Positions 1 to 14,384 of a stretch of 64,000 nt of DNA are shown piece by piece (position 1 is the first letter of the stretch; each line of letters begins with the position of its first letter). The notes beneath the pieces are model-generated. The model was not told the origin of the DNA and made no database searches. It saw only the letters and a list, made by a program, of their open reading frames with translations. Source of the stretch: Typhlomys cinereus. Its lineage: Eukaryota; Chordata; Mammalia; Rodentia; Platacanthomyidae. The position numbers and the translations under genes are program-made. Location of the stretch: positions 1,183,844 through 1,247,843 of the forward strand of contig JALPQD010000207.1 in assembly GCA_023101885.1 (NCBI GenBank). The letters run 5' to 3'.

Positions 1-2592
<2,592 letters not shown>

Positions 2593-2799
2593 TTATTTGT
2601 CCACATAGGCAAGCTAACTAATAAACACTAAGTATATTCAGTTATAGCACAACAAAAAGAATATATATTTTTTATTCATAAACCAAAAGCAATTTTCTCT
2701 AGTATTGCATAGGAAAAATCTAAAAACAAGTTAGACTTAGTGACACAAATAGATTAAGTTTAGTGAGATGAAAAAGTGGAACAACAGGACTGAGAAGGT

Positions 2800-2890
2800 G
2801 GATGCTCAAGGGTCTGGGGTTTGAGGCTACATTGAGTTAGACCAAGTTCGAGGTCAGCCTAGGTTACATAGTAAATGTTAAGCCAGTATG
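2800..2890 (+). mobile_element. B1-like SINE fragment
   Basis: Contains the B1 (7SL-derived) words ggctacattgagttag, gaggtcagcctaggttacatag and agccag in the expected order, but diverged and missing its left end. Intron 4 of CILK1. Confidence 0.6.
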
Positions 2891-2910
2891 GTCTATAGCG
2901 TGTATGTTCT

Positions 2911-2996
2911 TAAGGAAGGAAGGAAGGAAGGAAGGAAGGAAGGAAGGAAGGAAGGAAGGAAGGAAGGAGGGAGGGAGGGAGGGAGGGAGGGAGGGA
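2911..2996 (+). repeat. (AAGG)n/(AGGG)n microsatellite
   Basis: About 13 units of aagg followed by about 7 units of aggg, directly after a B1-like fragment. Purine-only on this strand. Confidence 0.97.
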
Positions 2997-3188
2997 ACCC
3001 TCAAGCTGCGTCAAGCTGTAGTTTTCTCAGGAGGGGTGGGCCCCTTATCCAGCTGGAAGGTTTCATCATTACAGCCCAGGGGCCTGACTGCCTATGACTA
3101 GAGACAACTAGGAAACTACTGCAAACCAAGGCAACAAGCATATGTGCATACAATGTTTACTTATAAGAATGTGAGCACCGAGCCGCAC

Positions 3189-3310
3189 CTTTCTTTGATG
3201 AGCTGGTAAAGGTTTTCCTTCATGTACTCAAAGATGAAATACAGATGATCGTTTTCCCTGATGACTTCTTTCAGCTTCACTACATTGGCGTGGCTGAGCT
3301 TCTTTAAAGA
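3189..3310 (-). CDS. CILK1: CILK1 (ICK) coding exon 4, kinase N-lobe and hinge
   Basis: This 122-bp minus-strand exon encodes [20 protein letters not shown], then [20 protein letters not shown] and the first two bases of Arg93 (residues 53-93). It covers strands beta-4 and beta-5, the hinge (FEYM) and the start of helix D. The gatekeeper by CDK alignment is Phe79. The acceptor is CTTTCAG and the donor is AAAG|GTGCGG. Phases match both neighbours: 156 coding bases precede it, and it ends with two bases of a codon completed by the next exon. Codons are intact and there is no stop, so the locus looks functional rather than a pseudogene. Confidence 0.96.
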
Positions 3311-3735
3311 CTGAAAGGAAGAAGAAAGAAAGAAAACGATCTGTTGGAAAAGGAAAGGAAGCCTCAACATGTTTAGAAGAAATACCTACTTTTAGAACAG
3401 TGGGCGTGCCATAAGTTATATTTTATTGACAATGTAGTAAACAGATTGTTTTGAAGTCCACAGTGACATCGTGATGAACCAAACAGAAGTAAGTGCGTGA
3501 CCAGAGTGGCTGGTGTTGCCAGCAGCACTGCGCAACAGGCCAGGACTATTTTTGTGGCAATAGGCTGGGGATAATTTGAGCTCACCACCTCCAGACCATG
3601 GAATTCAGGTTGTGAAAGTGGCCAGCATGGAGCCAATTGGAAGCTGCGGCTTTGATTTTCTAGCCAACAGCCTGCAGACACTTGGAATAGAAAACTGCTC
3701 AAACAGATTGAAGCTAAATAGCCTGATTCTGGCGC

Positions 3736-3740
3736 GGGCT

Positions 3741-3779
<39 letters not shown>

Positions 3780-4062
3780 CTCTCTGTCTCTCTCTCTCCT
3801 CTCTCTCTGTCTCTCTGTCTCTGTCTGTCTCTCTCTCCTCTCTCTCTCCTGTGGAGGCCCAAAGATGACACCAGGAATCACCCTGGATTGCTCTACCTCC
3901 TTATTGCTTTGCTCTGAGTTTTCCAGGCTTTGCCCTCCAGGACCAGATTTGAAGGCTGCTACCATTCCCACCATGCATTGTTGACACAAGATCTGGGATT
4001 GGAACTCAGATCCTTTTGCTTGTGAGGCAGAGGCTTTAATCCCTGAGCCATCTCCCCAGCCC
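3736..4062 (-). mobile_element. tRNA-headed CA-tailed SINE, (CT)n tail
   Basis: Reverse copy of the window's dominant SINE. It ends with gagccatctccccagccc (the reversed tRNA-like head), contains the internal words tggattgctctacctcctt and aactcagatcc, and starts with about 110 bp of (CT)n in place of the usual (TG)n. Confidence 0.85.
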
Positions 4063-4258
4063 AGGATTCTCTTGATATCCATCACTATACCTGAGACATA
4101 GAACAGTCCTTCTTACATGGTGAATGGCAATTACAGAGGAGGAAGAAAGACACCGTACTGGAAAGACACAGTGAAATAATGAGGGAAATCCCTTTGCTGC
4201 TATGAGCAACGGAGGAGAAAAAGTCAGGCAGTGACCCAGAAAATAATGTGTGAACTTC

Positions 4259-5865
4259 TTCTTTTTTAACAGTTTTATATTATTATTATTTCTGCTCATA
4301 CAAACTTAACAGGTACACCGGTCCCCTCCCTCCCTCCACCTCCTCTCGACCCCCCTGCTCTCCCCTCCCCTTTACCCTCCCTCCCCATCCCCCAGTGCCT
4401 CCTCCCCCGCCCCAATCCCCGGAGCATCCTTTAATGTGCATGCCAAACTCTCCTCTGGGTCCTCCTCTCCCATGAGGTGCAAGGACCCAGGGGCATTTCC
4501 CAGAGCCCTTTCCTGTGTTCCCTTTAAGCTTAGGAACACTAATGTGACTGTCAGTCCCTAGCCTCCAAGGATCCTAGTGCCTTTAGTCCATGCTAGACTT
4601 TGTGAGGTCAATAATTATGTGTTGGACATAGTGCAGGTCATGCAAAGTCCTATTATGATTGCTTCGGCCCTAACTTGTGTGGAGTATTTTGCATATCATT
4701 ACTCTTCCCATCCTTGTGCTCTTACAATCTTACCGCCCCCCCTCTTCCGCAAATTTCCCTGAGCTTCAGGATGGGGAGAGATTAGGCTGGCCCAGTTCCA
4801 GGTGGTTGATATAGTCTCAGATGTTCTGAATTATGGTTTGTTGATTTTTTGTTTTTGGTTTTGCTGCTCCTGCAATGCCCTTGGCTCTATCCTGATGGGT
4901 ATTGGATGTCACCCCCTGGCCAGATATAAAAACCTGTTAAATTAGAGTCTTGTTATAAGAGTATATTCAAAGGTAGATGGAATAAAAGTAGGAGACTGCG
5001 GTGAGAGAGGGGTCAATCACCCATTTGCAAAATGGTTACTTTCTATCAAGCAGCCTATATGCCCACCCCTTTTGGTGAGATCATACCCCATCAGTTGCAA
5101 ATGATCAGGAAGGAAAGTCTGTGAACTTAACCAGATGTCTCATTACTTACTTGCAGTCCTTGGTGGTGGCCTATTTTCTCTGCTGCAACATGGTCCCCTC
5201 TCTCCTTGTTTCTGGTGGGGCCCTCCTTCCCCATCCCTCCTGTTTATAATCTTTACAATTACTGTAGGTATTACAGAGATTTGTCTTTGAGTGTCTCTAA
5301 GTGGGTTTGGTACTAGGATCCACCTATTAGGGAGTACATACTGTGCTTAATTTTCCGTGTTTGGGATATGTCACTCAATATGATTTTTTCTAATTCCATC
5401 TATTTCCCAGCAAATTGCATTAATTCATCATTTTTGATGGCTGAGTAGTATTCCATTGTATAAATGTACCACATTTTTCCTTATCCACTCGTCAACTATT
5501 GGACATTTGGGTTGATTCCATGACTTTGCTATTGTAAACAGTGCTGCTATGAACATAGTCGTGCTTGTGCTATCAAGGTGAATTTTTGCTGTATGGGGGA
5601 TTATTCCCAAAAGTGGAATAGCAGGGTCATATGGCATTTCAGTCTTTAACTTCTTTAAGAATCTCCAGACGGCTCGCCAGAGTGGTTGTATGAGCCTGCA
5701 CTCCCACCAGCAATGTAGGAGAGCTCCCCTCTCTCCACATCCTCTCCAGCACTTGGTGTTTGCATTGTGGATTTTTGCCATCCTGACAGGAATGAGATGA
5801 TATCTCAGGGAAGTTTTGATTTGCATTTCCCTGATGGCTAAGGATATGGAGCGTTTTTTAAGATA
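4259..5865 (-). mobile_element. 5'-truncated L1 with ORF2 end and 3' UTR
   Basis: The minus strand carries the end of L1 ORF2. Recognisable words are [66 protein letters not shown] and [19 protein letters not shown]. About 1.1 kb of 3' UTR with a C/G-rich tract and an A-rich tail follows. The direct repeat tgtgaacttc at 4249-4258 and 5866-5875 marks the target-site duplication. The reading frame of the remnant is largely open, so insertion is not very old. It is truncated and not autonomous. Confidence 0.93.
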
Positions 5866-6014
5866 TGTGAACTTCGGATTGCTCATCCTCATGCATAGGT
5901 AGCTCCATGAGGACATATGTGTACAGTTGTGTATTTTCTGTTTGCATCACTCTACCACAGTGAACACAACACTTTTGTATCAGTGAGCATAAGTTGGTTC
6001 ATGCATTAAGAGAC

Positions 6015-6062
6015 ATCCCACTGCTCTACCTCCTTGTTGCTTTGCTCTGGGGTTTTCCTGGG
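6015..6062 (-). mobile_element. Fragment of the CA-tailed SINE
   Basis: Only the middle part (ctctacctccttgttgctttgctctgg, given here in pieces: ctctacctcc, ttgctttgct) is recognisable. Head and tail are not present. Confidence 0.5.
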
Positions 6063-6158
6063 TCGATTAGAATTTGACAGAGTGTCTCTTTCAAGGAAGT
6101 CTCCATGGATCATGGTGGCTACTAAAACAAACCTATTGGCTTAAAAAAAGCCTTTTTC

Positions 6159-6380
6159 TGGGATGGAGAGATGCCTCAAGAGTTAAATCTCTGCCTCAAA
6201 AAGAAGGTCCTGAGTTCAGATCCTAGATCCCTTGTAAAACAAACAAGCGAAACGAAATGGTGGAGGCCTGTACTTCCAGCCTGGAAGGTAGAGCCTGGAA
6301 AACTCCAGAGCAAAGCAAAGAGGAGGTAGAACAATCCAGGGTGATTCCTGAGGTCACCCCTGGGCCTCCACAGTAACACA
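6159..6380 (+). mobile_element. CA-tailed SINE, older copy
   Basis: Starts gggatggagagatg, has the B-box-like gagttcagatcc, the body words ccagagcaaagcaaag and ggaggtagaacaatcc, and ends at gggcctccacag with a weak tail. Located in CILK1 intron 3. Confidence 0.85.
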
Positions 6381-7102
6381 AATGGTCACACATGTGGGGT
6401 GGTGGGGGGAGCAGTGAGCTCGATGATAATAAATTACAAAGCCTTCTTTATCTTTGAATTTCATGAAAAAGAACATCTTTTTTTATAAAGCAAACCAAGT
6501 GTTATAAGGACAGAAGTGTTAAAAATGAACCCGAATTTGAAAGGACACTCAGGATGCCAAAGGATCAGGATTTGGAAATAAGTAGCTGAAGAAAGGAGAC
6601 ATGGACAGTAGATGAGAACAAAATAAGTCTTTTCTGGAGCCTCTCCCCCAAAGATAAGCTCTTGCCAAGACATTGCTTTGGCACAAATACTTAGCTATTT
6701 TGGCTGGAACCTTCTAGAATGACCAACTAGACTGCTTATATCTTTTACTGAGATGGATTCCTGATTCTTCTTGAGTCACAGTGCGAACATTGTTTAATTT
6801 GTGAGTTTCACAAATTAGTCAGGAGCTCCTGACTGTAGCCGTCTTCCCTGACTGTTCGCTAAAAATATATCAAAACAGCCCCATGGCGAATCATTCAGGA
6901 AAAAGGAAGGCAATATTATTGCTTTTTTTTTTTTTTTTAAGAAGATGTTTCTTTGCAAAGAGGGCAGTGGCTCAGTTTGAAACCCACAGTTTTGTTCTAA
7001 GCATGAATTGCTGACCCATGTCTAAGTCTGTTAGTCTAATGGGCAAAGAATTCGTGCTCCTTGGAGAACTTGATGGGATCCGCTTTACAAAGACATCATT
7101 CT

Positions 7103-7324
7103 AGGGCTGAAGAGACGGTTCAGGGCTTAAGACTCTGCCTTGAAAGCAGAAGGTCCTGAGTTCGGATCCCAAGTCCCGCGGAAAAGGCAGCGTTTTTTTT
7201 TTTTTTTTTTTTTTTTTGGCAGAGCCTGAGAAATCCCAGAGCAAAGGTAAAAGGAGGTAGAAACAATCCAGGATGACTCCCAAAGTTACCCTTGGTCCTC
7301 TACAGGGATACACAGTGCCCTCTG

Positions 7325-7373
<49 letters not shown>

Positions 7374-7375
7374 TA
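7103..7375 (+). mobile_element. CA-tailed SINE interrupted by poly(T)
   Basis: Full head (gggctgaagagacggttcag, gagttcggatccc), body and (CA)n tail. The region after 'ggaaaaggcagcg' is replaced by about 24 T residues (7194-7217) before the body resumes at ggcagagcctgag. (CA)n runs from about 7327 to 7371. Confidence 0.85.
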
Positions 7376-7699
7376 ATTCAATAAAGTTCAAAGGTGGCTT
7401 TCCAAAGAAAAGCATCTTATATTCTGTTCTAGAAAAATTTCCAAAGGAAGAGCACAGGCCAGTCACTTGTATCAGGTAAGTATAAGCAGCAAATCGAAAT
7501 TGAACTTGGTCAACAATTACATCGTGGATGAAACTCCTTGGGAGAGGAGAAAGAAAGGAAATGGCGGCCCCAATTTAGAAAGCTGAAAGAAGTAAAGACT
7601 TGGGGTGGGGGCTGGAGCTGCGGTAGAGCACTTTAGGGGCCAGGTCTTGGCAGTGATCCGCAAGGTGGGATGGAAGGAAGAAAGAAGTTCATCCATTTA

Positions 7700-7815
7700 C
7701 CAGGTACAGTGGTACCTACACTCCCGCAACTGGGGTGTGGAGGCAGGAGGCCTGGGAGCTCAAGGTCAATTTGAGCTACATAGAGAAAATCTTGTTTCAA
7801 AAAAAGGAAGGGGGA
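7700..7815 (+). mobile_element. B1-like SINE
   Basis: Reads ccaggtacagtggtaccta, ggaggcaggaggcctgggag and gagctacatagagaaaat, ending in an A-rich tail. Order and spacing fit a diverged B1. Confidence 0.7.
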
Positions 7816-8259
7816 AAAAAAAGGAAAAAAGGGAACCTATGCAGTGCTAACACAGCTCTACCTTGACCAAAAAAAATCCATCACAGACGATATTCAGGAC
7901 AAATTATTAGAATAAGAAACTGAAATACATATTATTATACCTAGGAAAACACACAATAAATAATCATTTATATTAATAATTAGGAACAACATTTATAGAG
8001 GCAATAATTCATCAAATGACATTTATGTTGAAATATTTCCATTAAAGAAATCCATCTAAGCTGTGTAATAGACGTATATGCATAAATATAATATCATAGT
8101 CACCTTCCACTTTCAGGTGTAAAATATCATTTCCCCCACTTTTTCAGCATTCATAAAAACAAATAAATGGAATGGTTACATCTACTATAAATCTAACCGA
8201 AGTAGAAAGCTATTCTAATTGACCAAATATCATTTATTATTTAATGAATTAATAAATAC

Positions 8260-8314
8260 CTTAACCTCCCGAAGGTTCATGCATTCTTCCCAGGAATAAA
8301 ATTTCCTTTTCATT
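8260..8314 (-). CDS. CILK1: CILK1 (ICK) coding exon 3, alpha-C helix
   Basis: A short 55-bp minus-strand exon: one base completing Lys34, then MKRKFYSWEECMNLREVK (residues 35-52). It contains the alpha-C helix, with Glu50 of the REV motif expected to pair with the catalytic Lys33 as in CDK-like kinases. The acceptor is CTTTTAG and the donor is AAG|GTATTT. The exon leaves phase 0 (101+55 = 156 coding bases). It is too short to be found from open reading frames and was located by translating around the splice sites. Confidence 0.95.
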
Positions 8315-8396
8315 CTAAAAGAGAAGCAAGAAAGAAATGGCATACTTATTTCCAGTAACAGGCTAAATAGTATTTCTTAAAAATATTTTCAGTCTG

Positions 8397-8656
8397 AGAC
8401 TAGAGAGATGGCTCAGGGGTTGAGACTGTGCCTAACAAGCAGAAGGTCCTGAGTTCAGATCCCACGTGAACAACACCAGGGGTAAATGGTGGGTAGCCTG
8501 TCCTTCCAGCCCTGGGAAACTCCAGAGCATAGCAAAGAGGAGGTAGCACAATCCGGAGTGATTCCCAAAGTCACCCTTGGATTTCCACAAGCACTCACAG
8601 TGCTCTCTGATACACACACACACATACTGCAAAAATAAACAAACAAATAAATAAAT
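8397..8656 (+). mobile_element. CA-tailed SINE with 15-bp target-site duplication
   Basis: Complete copy with head, B-box-like gagttcagatccc, body and a short CA plus AAAT tail. The direct repeat aatattttcagtctg occurs at 8382-8396 and 8657-8671, the expected mark of L1-mediated insertion. Confidence 0.92.
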
Positions 8657-8699
8657 AATATTTTCAGTCTGGGTATCGCATCTCCTCAAGACTCTTGAA

Positions 8700-9000
8700 G
8701 ATCATGCTGAATGGAGGGCAGCTACTTTCCTCAATGGTTTCCATAGTGATTTACCATCTGTGCCCCAGCAAGAGCTCAGGCACATACCAGTACAGCAGCC
8801 CAGATGAAGCTCAGTGGGCCACACGGGGGGGGGGGGGGGGGGAGAGACAAGACAGTAAGAGGGAGACTGGTTAAGGAGAAAGTTTACTCCAGGAAAAGGA
8901 GGGGAGGGGATGGAACTGGGCCCTAAGGGTTGAAAATGATGTAAATTCATTGTATTCATGTGTGAAATTGCCAGTGAATAAAAAGAAATTAATTAAAACA
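8700..9000 (+). mobile_element. Truncated L1 3' end with G-run
   Basis: The words ccagatgaagctcagtgggcc, an 18-19-G run (about 8824-8842), ggaaaaggaggggagggg, and the terminal aattcattgtattcatgtgtg followed by an A-rich end match the L1 3' UTR at 56215-56745. Confidence 0.75.
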
Positions 9001-10095
9001 AGACAGAAAGAATTAAGGTTTTATCTTGAAAGATCAAAAGCTTTCACACTGACCCTAGCCAATATACCTTGAAGTTGACTTCAGTTTGCTTTTTTTAATC
9101 AAGTGTTTTACCATGCAAAATAGCATGTATATAAAACTTGGCAGTTTGATCAAGTCTATGTCATTAAATTTCCCAGCAGCAGTGCAAACCTGGTGCAGTG
9201 CAAACAGCTTGATGTGGGCTCTACAGCTAATGACCATGTAGCTGGAGGGAACTCCCTCGGGTTTATTCCATGTGGACCAACAGAACTTGAGGTGTTAGTG
9301 GCAACCTTCTGTGCTGTTCAGTATGGTCACCCCAAGACGTGGCTATTGAGCACTTGAGATGTGGTTGGCTAGTATAGCACAAGAACTGATTTTTTTATTT
9401 AATTTAATTTGAATACGTAGATGACACATATAGTAACTTCTATGAATATACTATGGTAGATTCTTGCCTGTAGGGGGTCAACAAATCATGTCCCATTTGC
9501 CAAAGCTATCTACCCTCTGTCTCTCTATATAGCCCCTGAGCTAAGAAGGGCATTTGTGTTTTAAAATAATTGAGAAAAAACAAATCCAAAGATAAGTAAT
9601 ATTTCATGATATGTGGAAATGACATGGAATCCAAATTTCAGTTTCTGGCAATGAAGTTTTATGGGAATGAAATCATACACCTTCGATATATTTCCTGTCT
9701 TGTGAAACACAAGGCCTAAGTAAGGACACCAAGGTACAGAGGAGACATGAGGCTTTCCTAAGGTCTGACGGCTGATCGCAAACAGGCCACTTCCAATTCC
9801 CCAGCAACCTTTGACGCTTTGTCACGGTGCTTCTCTGCTGAACAATCGATTTCTTTATCCATACTCCAAAGATGACTCAGCCCCTCCTGTGCAGTAAGTA
9901 CTTTTCCAGATACTGGAGATGCATGGAGAGAAATATGTCACTCGTGGGACAGACATTGTAGTAGGAAGGAAGACAACAATCTTCTGTACTAAGTGGCATG
10001 AAGAAAAGATATTGGGAACCTGAAGGTGGATCCCCAAGAACCCCTAATCTAGTCTGGGGTACCTCCTATAAGTTCCTTTCATGAAGTGCTGTTTC

Positions 10096-10368
10096 TTTTG
10101 CACGTGTGGGTGTGCATGTATCAGAGGGCATCTGAGTGTGTGTGTGTGCTGGAAGACCCAAGGTAACGTCACCCTGGATTGTTCTACCTTATTGCTTTGC
10201 TCTGGGGTTTCCCAGGCTTTACCTTCCAGAAATGCAATGGAGGAAGTGCAGGCTACCATCGTTCTGCCCGGTATTTTTACCATTTTTACATGGGGGTCTT
10301 GGATTCAAACTCAGGTCCTTTTGCTCATGAGGTAAAGGCTTTAACCCCTGAATCATCTCTCCAGTCCC
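10096..10368 (-). mobile_element. CA-tailed SINE, reverse copy
   Basis: Begins with TG-rich tail and atcagagggc, carries caccctggattgttctacct, cttggattcaaactcaggtc and ends gaatcatctctccagtccc. Confidence 0.85.
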
Positions 10369-11069
10369 ATGAAGAGCTATTTCAACTTAGATCTGAAGAA
10401 CAGGGAGAATGCAGCTAGTTAGGAGGAATAAAGTGGGAAATATCACACGAAAGGACAGAAAGATAATTTGTTGAGTTCAAAAAGTTGAAAGACTACAGAT
10501 TGGAGCAAACAGGCAAGAGAGTAGAGTTAGGAGACGATGCTAGAGAAAGCAAGCAGCGACAAAGGACACAGCCTGTGGGTCACATGTAGAATTCGATGTT
10601 GACACTGAAAGCTATTTTAGTCTAGATTCTCCCAGACTTGAGGGCAGGTAGTTCATTTAGGAGGTGATTCCAAGGTGGGAAATCCAGTAAAAGATACATG
10701 ATCAAGACGGACAACTAAGAACTCGGGTATGCTGTGGGAACTGAAGTTAGGTGGGACCTGGGGCTTTGAGGACAGGACAAAAGGAATGTTTGATATCAGG
10801 GGCTCTTGTCAACAAGTTCGTGTGCTTAAAATAATCTTTGCAATATGTACTGACTGAATGACTGGGGAGATGATTGGAAGCCGCAGCTCTCCAGAGGACT
10901 TGGTGATCAGATGGCAAATGGTAAGGGTTTATGGGAATGACAGAAGTAGGTAGACCATATAAATATTCAGTAGAACTGACTTGAGTGAATGACTAAAGGC
11001 GAGGCAAGAACCCTAAGAGAACTCTCAGGCCCTGAGATGACCATAACATCACTGATCGAGGCAGGAAAA

Positions 11070-11175
11070 TTGAGCCAGGTGTGATGCTACACATCTGTAA
11101 TCCTAGCTGGGGAAACTGAGGCAAAGGACTGCGATTCTGAGGCCACCTGGGTTACACAGTGAGACTGTCAAATAA
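11070..11175 (+). mobile_element. B1-like SINE
   Basis: gagccaggtgtgatgctaca, tctgtaatcctagctgggga, actgaggcaaagga, ggccacctgggttacacagt and gagactgtc follow B1 order over about 100 bp. Confidence 0.85.
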
Positions 11176-12317
11176 AACCAATGAACAAATAACAACAGAA
11201 AGTAAGGTAAAGAAGGAGAAACATGTTTGGGTAAAAGTGGGATAAGCACACTGAAACATAAGTTCAGTTTGGGACATGATGATTTTAAAATGTTTACCAG
11301 ACATCCCAACAGATACACGAAGAAGGCAAATGGGTATAGAGCATATGACAGGCAAACTCTACTATGGTCTCGAAAAAGCTCTACCTCCTGGTAGTCATAA
11401 CCTCGTATAGCACTTTTCTTTTTCAATAACTCGCTTCTAACCACAGAAGCTATTTGCGATATCATTTCCTTCTAAGACGACTCTTATTGTAGTCTTATTA
11501 GTCATGGCTTAATGAAGCAAGTTCCCACGTTGTGATCTGTCATGTAAAGGAACTGGGAGGCTGCCTCCAGCCTAGAGTCAGCAACAGGGAAATAAGACCC
11601 TCTCTGTCCACCAATGCACAGGGTCGCCATGACATCTACCATCATGTGAGTGAGCTTGGAAGTGGACCCTTCCTTAGTCCAGTTTCAGTGAGGTCACAGT
11701 TTTGATCAATACCTTGATTGCAGGCATAGAAAGACCATGAAATAGAGCCTGTAGAACATTTGCAAGTCATTTATCCATAATTACATGCATAAAGGGATTA
11801 TCAGAAATTTTCTTTTCTTGCTTTAAAGAGTTTCCCATTATTTCTACTTGCCATCATGACAAAAATTCTGTCACTGGAATTGTGCTACTGTTAGAACTGA
11901 GACATCGTGCATGTATGTCATCCTAAACCATCAAGTCTTAAGAGTACGTTGTCACACAGCAACAGGGAGGGGCAATGCATCAGGTTTGAGCTCTTGCTGC
12001 AAGAACCATGTCTGAGGAAGAAATAAGCCAGTAGGCACCAGACAACCACCTATGGACCAAATTCAATTACCTGAGCTCTCAGAGATTGTGTTGCTCTTGG
12101 AAAGCGATGCTTATGAGCCCGCTTGCCATCTCCCCTTCAGAAATTGCAGTTTCTCTATGTTGCGCTCTTCCCCTAAGGTTCTTCTCCCACCCACCTCCCA
12201 TCAACCGACCATCCACATCCCTTTAAAAAAGTGTCGAAGGATGAGACCAAGTCGAACTCATCTTGGTGTGGAGACTGACAGTGAGCTGATAGAGCGAAGA
12301 GCGAAGTATAAACTTAC

Positions 12318-12418
12318 TTTTTGATGGCAATCAGTTCTCCGGACTCGATGCTTCTTCCCAGCAGGACGGAACCATAGGTTCCATCCCCAAGCTGCTTGAT
12401 TATTGTGTATCTATTCAT
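12318..12418 (-). CDS. CILK1: CILK1 (ICK) first coding exon, start codon and ATP loop
   Basis: The start codon is the CAT at 12416-12418 read on the minus strand. The exon encodes [20 protein letters not shown], then [13 protein letters not shown] and two bases of Lys34. The glycine-rich loop GDGTYGSV is at residues 11-18, and the catalytic VAIK-type lysine is Lys33, the residue mutated in published kinase-dead ICK. The exon ends at a consensus donor, AAAAA|GTAAGTT. The start is the family's usual one because MNRY begins the known protein. The same exon continues upstream as 5' untranslated sequence to 12590. Confidence 0.96.
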
Positions 12419-12590
12419 GATGTGCCCGCTCTGGCCGGACACTCATCTCAAGGGTGAGGCGGTTCAGTCCTGCAGCGGTAGCTGGCCTCCCCGGACTGTA
12501 ACCAGATTTTTCGATGGCAGCACCAGCACAAGGTATTCAACAGAACGTGGCTCTCTCCCAAATACATATTTTCAAAGAACAGTCTTCTGC
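12419..12590 (-). other. CILK1: CILK1 5' untranslated part of exon 2
   Basis: Minus-strand sequence between the start codon and the nearest good upstream acceptor, TTTCTACAG, whose AG lies at 12591-12592. A pyrimidine stretch precedes the AG. This would make exon 2 about 273 bp, with 172 bp of leader followed by the ATG. The exact 5' boundary is inferred from the splice signal alone and would need RNA evidence. Confidence 0.7.
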
Positions 12591-12834
12591 CTGTAGAAAA
12601 GCATGAAAGATTAGGACTGCAGGCTAATGTACATTTTCAGTCTGTGTATTTTTATAATGGAAAGCGGCGGTGAGTGACTTGTACCACCAGCCTGCCATTC
12701 ATTCGTAGAAATAGAGTTTTATTGAGTCCATCCTGCAGAATCGAGTATTTTGATACGGAATGGCCTAGGGTATTACATTCTGGCTCTTCATGAAAAGGTT
12801 TGTCAAACCCCTTGATCGGAAGAATGTCTGTTCA

Positions 12835-13109
12835 GGGGCTAGAGAGGTGGCTCAGGGGTTAAGCCTCTGCCTTGCAGGCGGAAGGTCCTAAGTTCGGATC
12901 CCAGATCCCACATATAGACGCTGGGCAGAAGGGGGAGCGGCCTGGGTTTCTGGTCCTGGTAGGGAGGAGCCTGTGAGTCCCGGGACAGAGTAAACAAGGA
13001 GGAGGTGGAGGCGTTCATGGTGGTTCCCGAATTCCCCCGTGGTTCCCCACACACATACATACACACATGCCAATTGAATAAAATAATAATAATAAAAAAA
13101 TTAAAAAAA
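12835..13109 (+). mobile_element. CA-tailed SINE, young subfamily
   Basis: Starts ggggctagagaggtggctca, has gttcggatcccagatccc, gtagggaggagcctgtgagt and a short CA tail then AAT-rich end. The flanking duplication agaatgtctgttca (821-834) and agaatgtccgttca (13110-13123) has one mismatch. Inserted in the intron just upstream of CILK1 exon 2. Confidence 0.93.
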
Positions 13110-14087
13110 AGAATGTCCGTTCAAATGCAAATAAATGTCTTTATAAAACTAGAAGTACCATGTTTGGAAAATACTGGGAAGAATCAGCTTCAGCTTCAAT
13201 TCGGTGCTTTTCTGCTGACTAACCACTCTGGGGAAACTGTAACTACAGTGGATAAAAGCTGCTGAGCAGCAAGAACCCATGTTAAATATGCTGTGCTCTA
13301 TGCACTGCAGTTACGACTGGCCACATAAATGCACAAAAGCCATAAAAAGCTCAAATTACATTCCAGAGGAAGAGAACCTACATTGTGCTCCACAAACCTG
13401 GCAAACCGTCAGTAGCATTATTTGTCCTGTGGACAATCAGAAGCTAACTAAAGAGCCAGTAATTTAAGGTCTCCATACAGGGCATGCCCGGTTTTACTAT
13501 TCAATCACTGATTTTATTTTTTTATTTATACAAATAAGAATTATTAAGTTGGAATAATAAGGAATCCACATAACTTAGGTGATTGCAACACTTTTAGATA
13601 ATCATTAATAACATGTAAATGCTTAAGTAAAAATAAAGCTGCAGTTTAAAAAATATGGCTGTGGAGCTAATAATCTAAAAATTCAAAAGACAGAAATTGA
13701 TTGGAAAGATGAGACATTCTGCAGCTAAATCTAGTCTATGCAGTATCTCCTTTCAAAAGAATTTCAACCATTTGGTGTAGAGAGAAAGAGGAAAATGAGA
13801 AACTCACTATTACATAGATACTATTAGGTGAGATTTGTCATAGGCAAGCTCACTGAATACCACCACCAACAAAGATTCAAACACATGAGTCTGTCACGGG
13901 GGGGGGCTCACAATCAAACTATAATAGATGCAAAAGTAATGGGTGGCTCCCTGAGGAGCTATAGCAGCTAAGGTTGCTGGGAGAATAGAGGACATTTTCT
14001 TCAGTAGTGTAGCCATGTGCAAGGTGCCCATGGTTCAGTAGATAATTCCAATCCATGCTCATAGCAACCCTGACTGACTATTCAATA

Positions 14088-14091
<4 letters not shown>

Positions 14092-14124
<33 letters not shown>
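14092..14124 (+). repeat. (CA)n microsatellite
   Basis: About 16 perfect CA units not attached to a recognisable SINE. Confidence 0.95.
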
Positions 14125-14126
<2 letters not shown>

Positions 14127-14384
14127 AAAGTAGGAATACTAGTTGAAGAAGAAGGGGGAGGGGAGACCAGAGAAGGTAATGGGGGAGGTGGTAGTCAGGA
14201 GTGTCTACCTGACAGTTGAGAACTGAGCCTGGGAGTACACTTCTGAAGAATTATTTAGCTAAAGCAAACCTCCTCCGAAGAAGCCCATAGCAGGCTGTCT
14301 AATTGAATCATCACTGTGGGAAGACCAAGCCCACAGTGGGTGGGGCCATTCTTGGGGCAGATGGATAAGATGGAGAGAATGATT

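Larger units (their letters stand above)
3311..8259. other. CILK1 intron 3, remaining content
   Basis: Between exons 4 and 3. Apart from the listed SINEs, L1 and microsatellites, the stretches 3311-3735 and 6381-7102 show nothing I can name, and neither does 7816-8259. Confidence 0.6.
8315..12317. other. CILK1 intron 2, remaining content
   Basis: 9000-10095, 10369-11070 and 11175-12317 are ordinary intron with no gene-like structure. A weak open frame on the plus strand at 12052-12324 overlaps exon 2 in antisense and has no recognisable product. Confidence 0.6.

Noticed and set aside
3605..4085. Arg/Glu- and Ser/Leu-rich open frames around 3.6-4.1 kb
   Set aside because: These are translations of the (CT)n microsatellite in a SINE tail.
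5428..5916. 162-codon open frame as a host gene
   Set aside because: It matches the end of L1 ORF2 and lies inside a truncated L1 with a target-site duplication.
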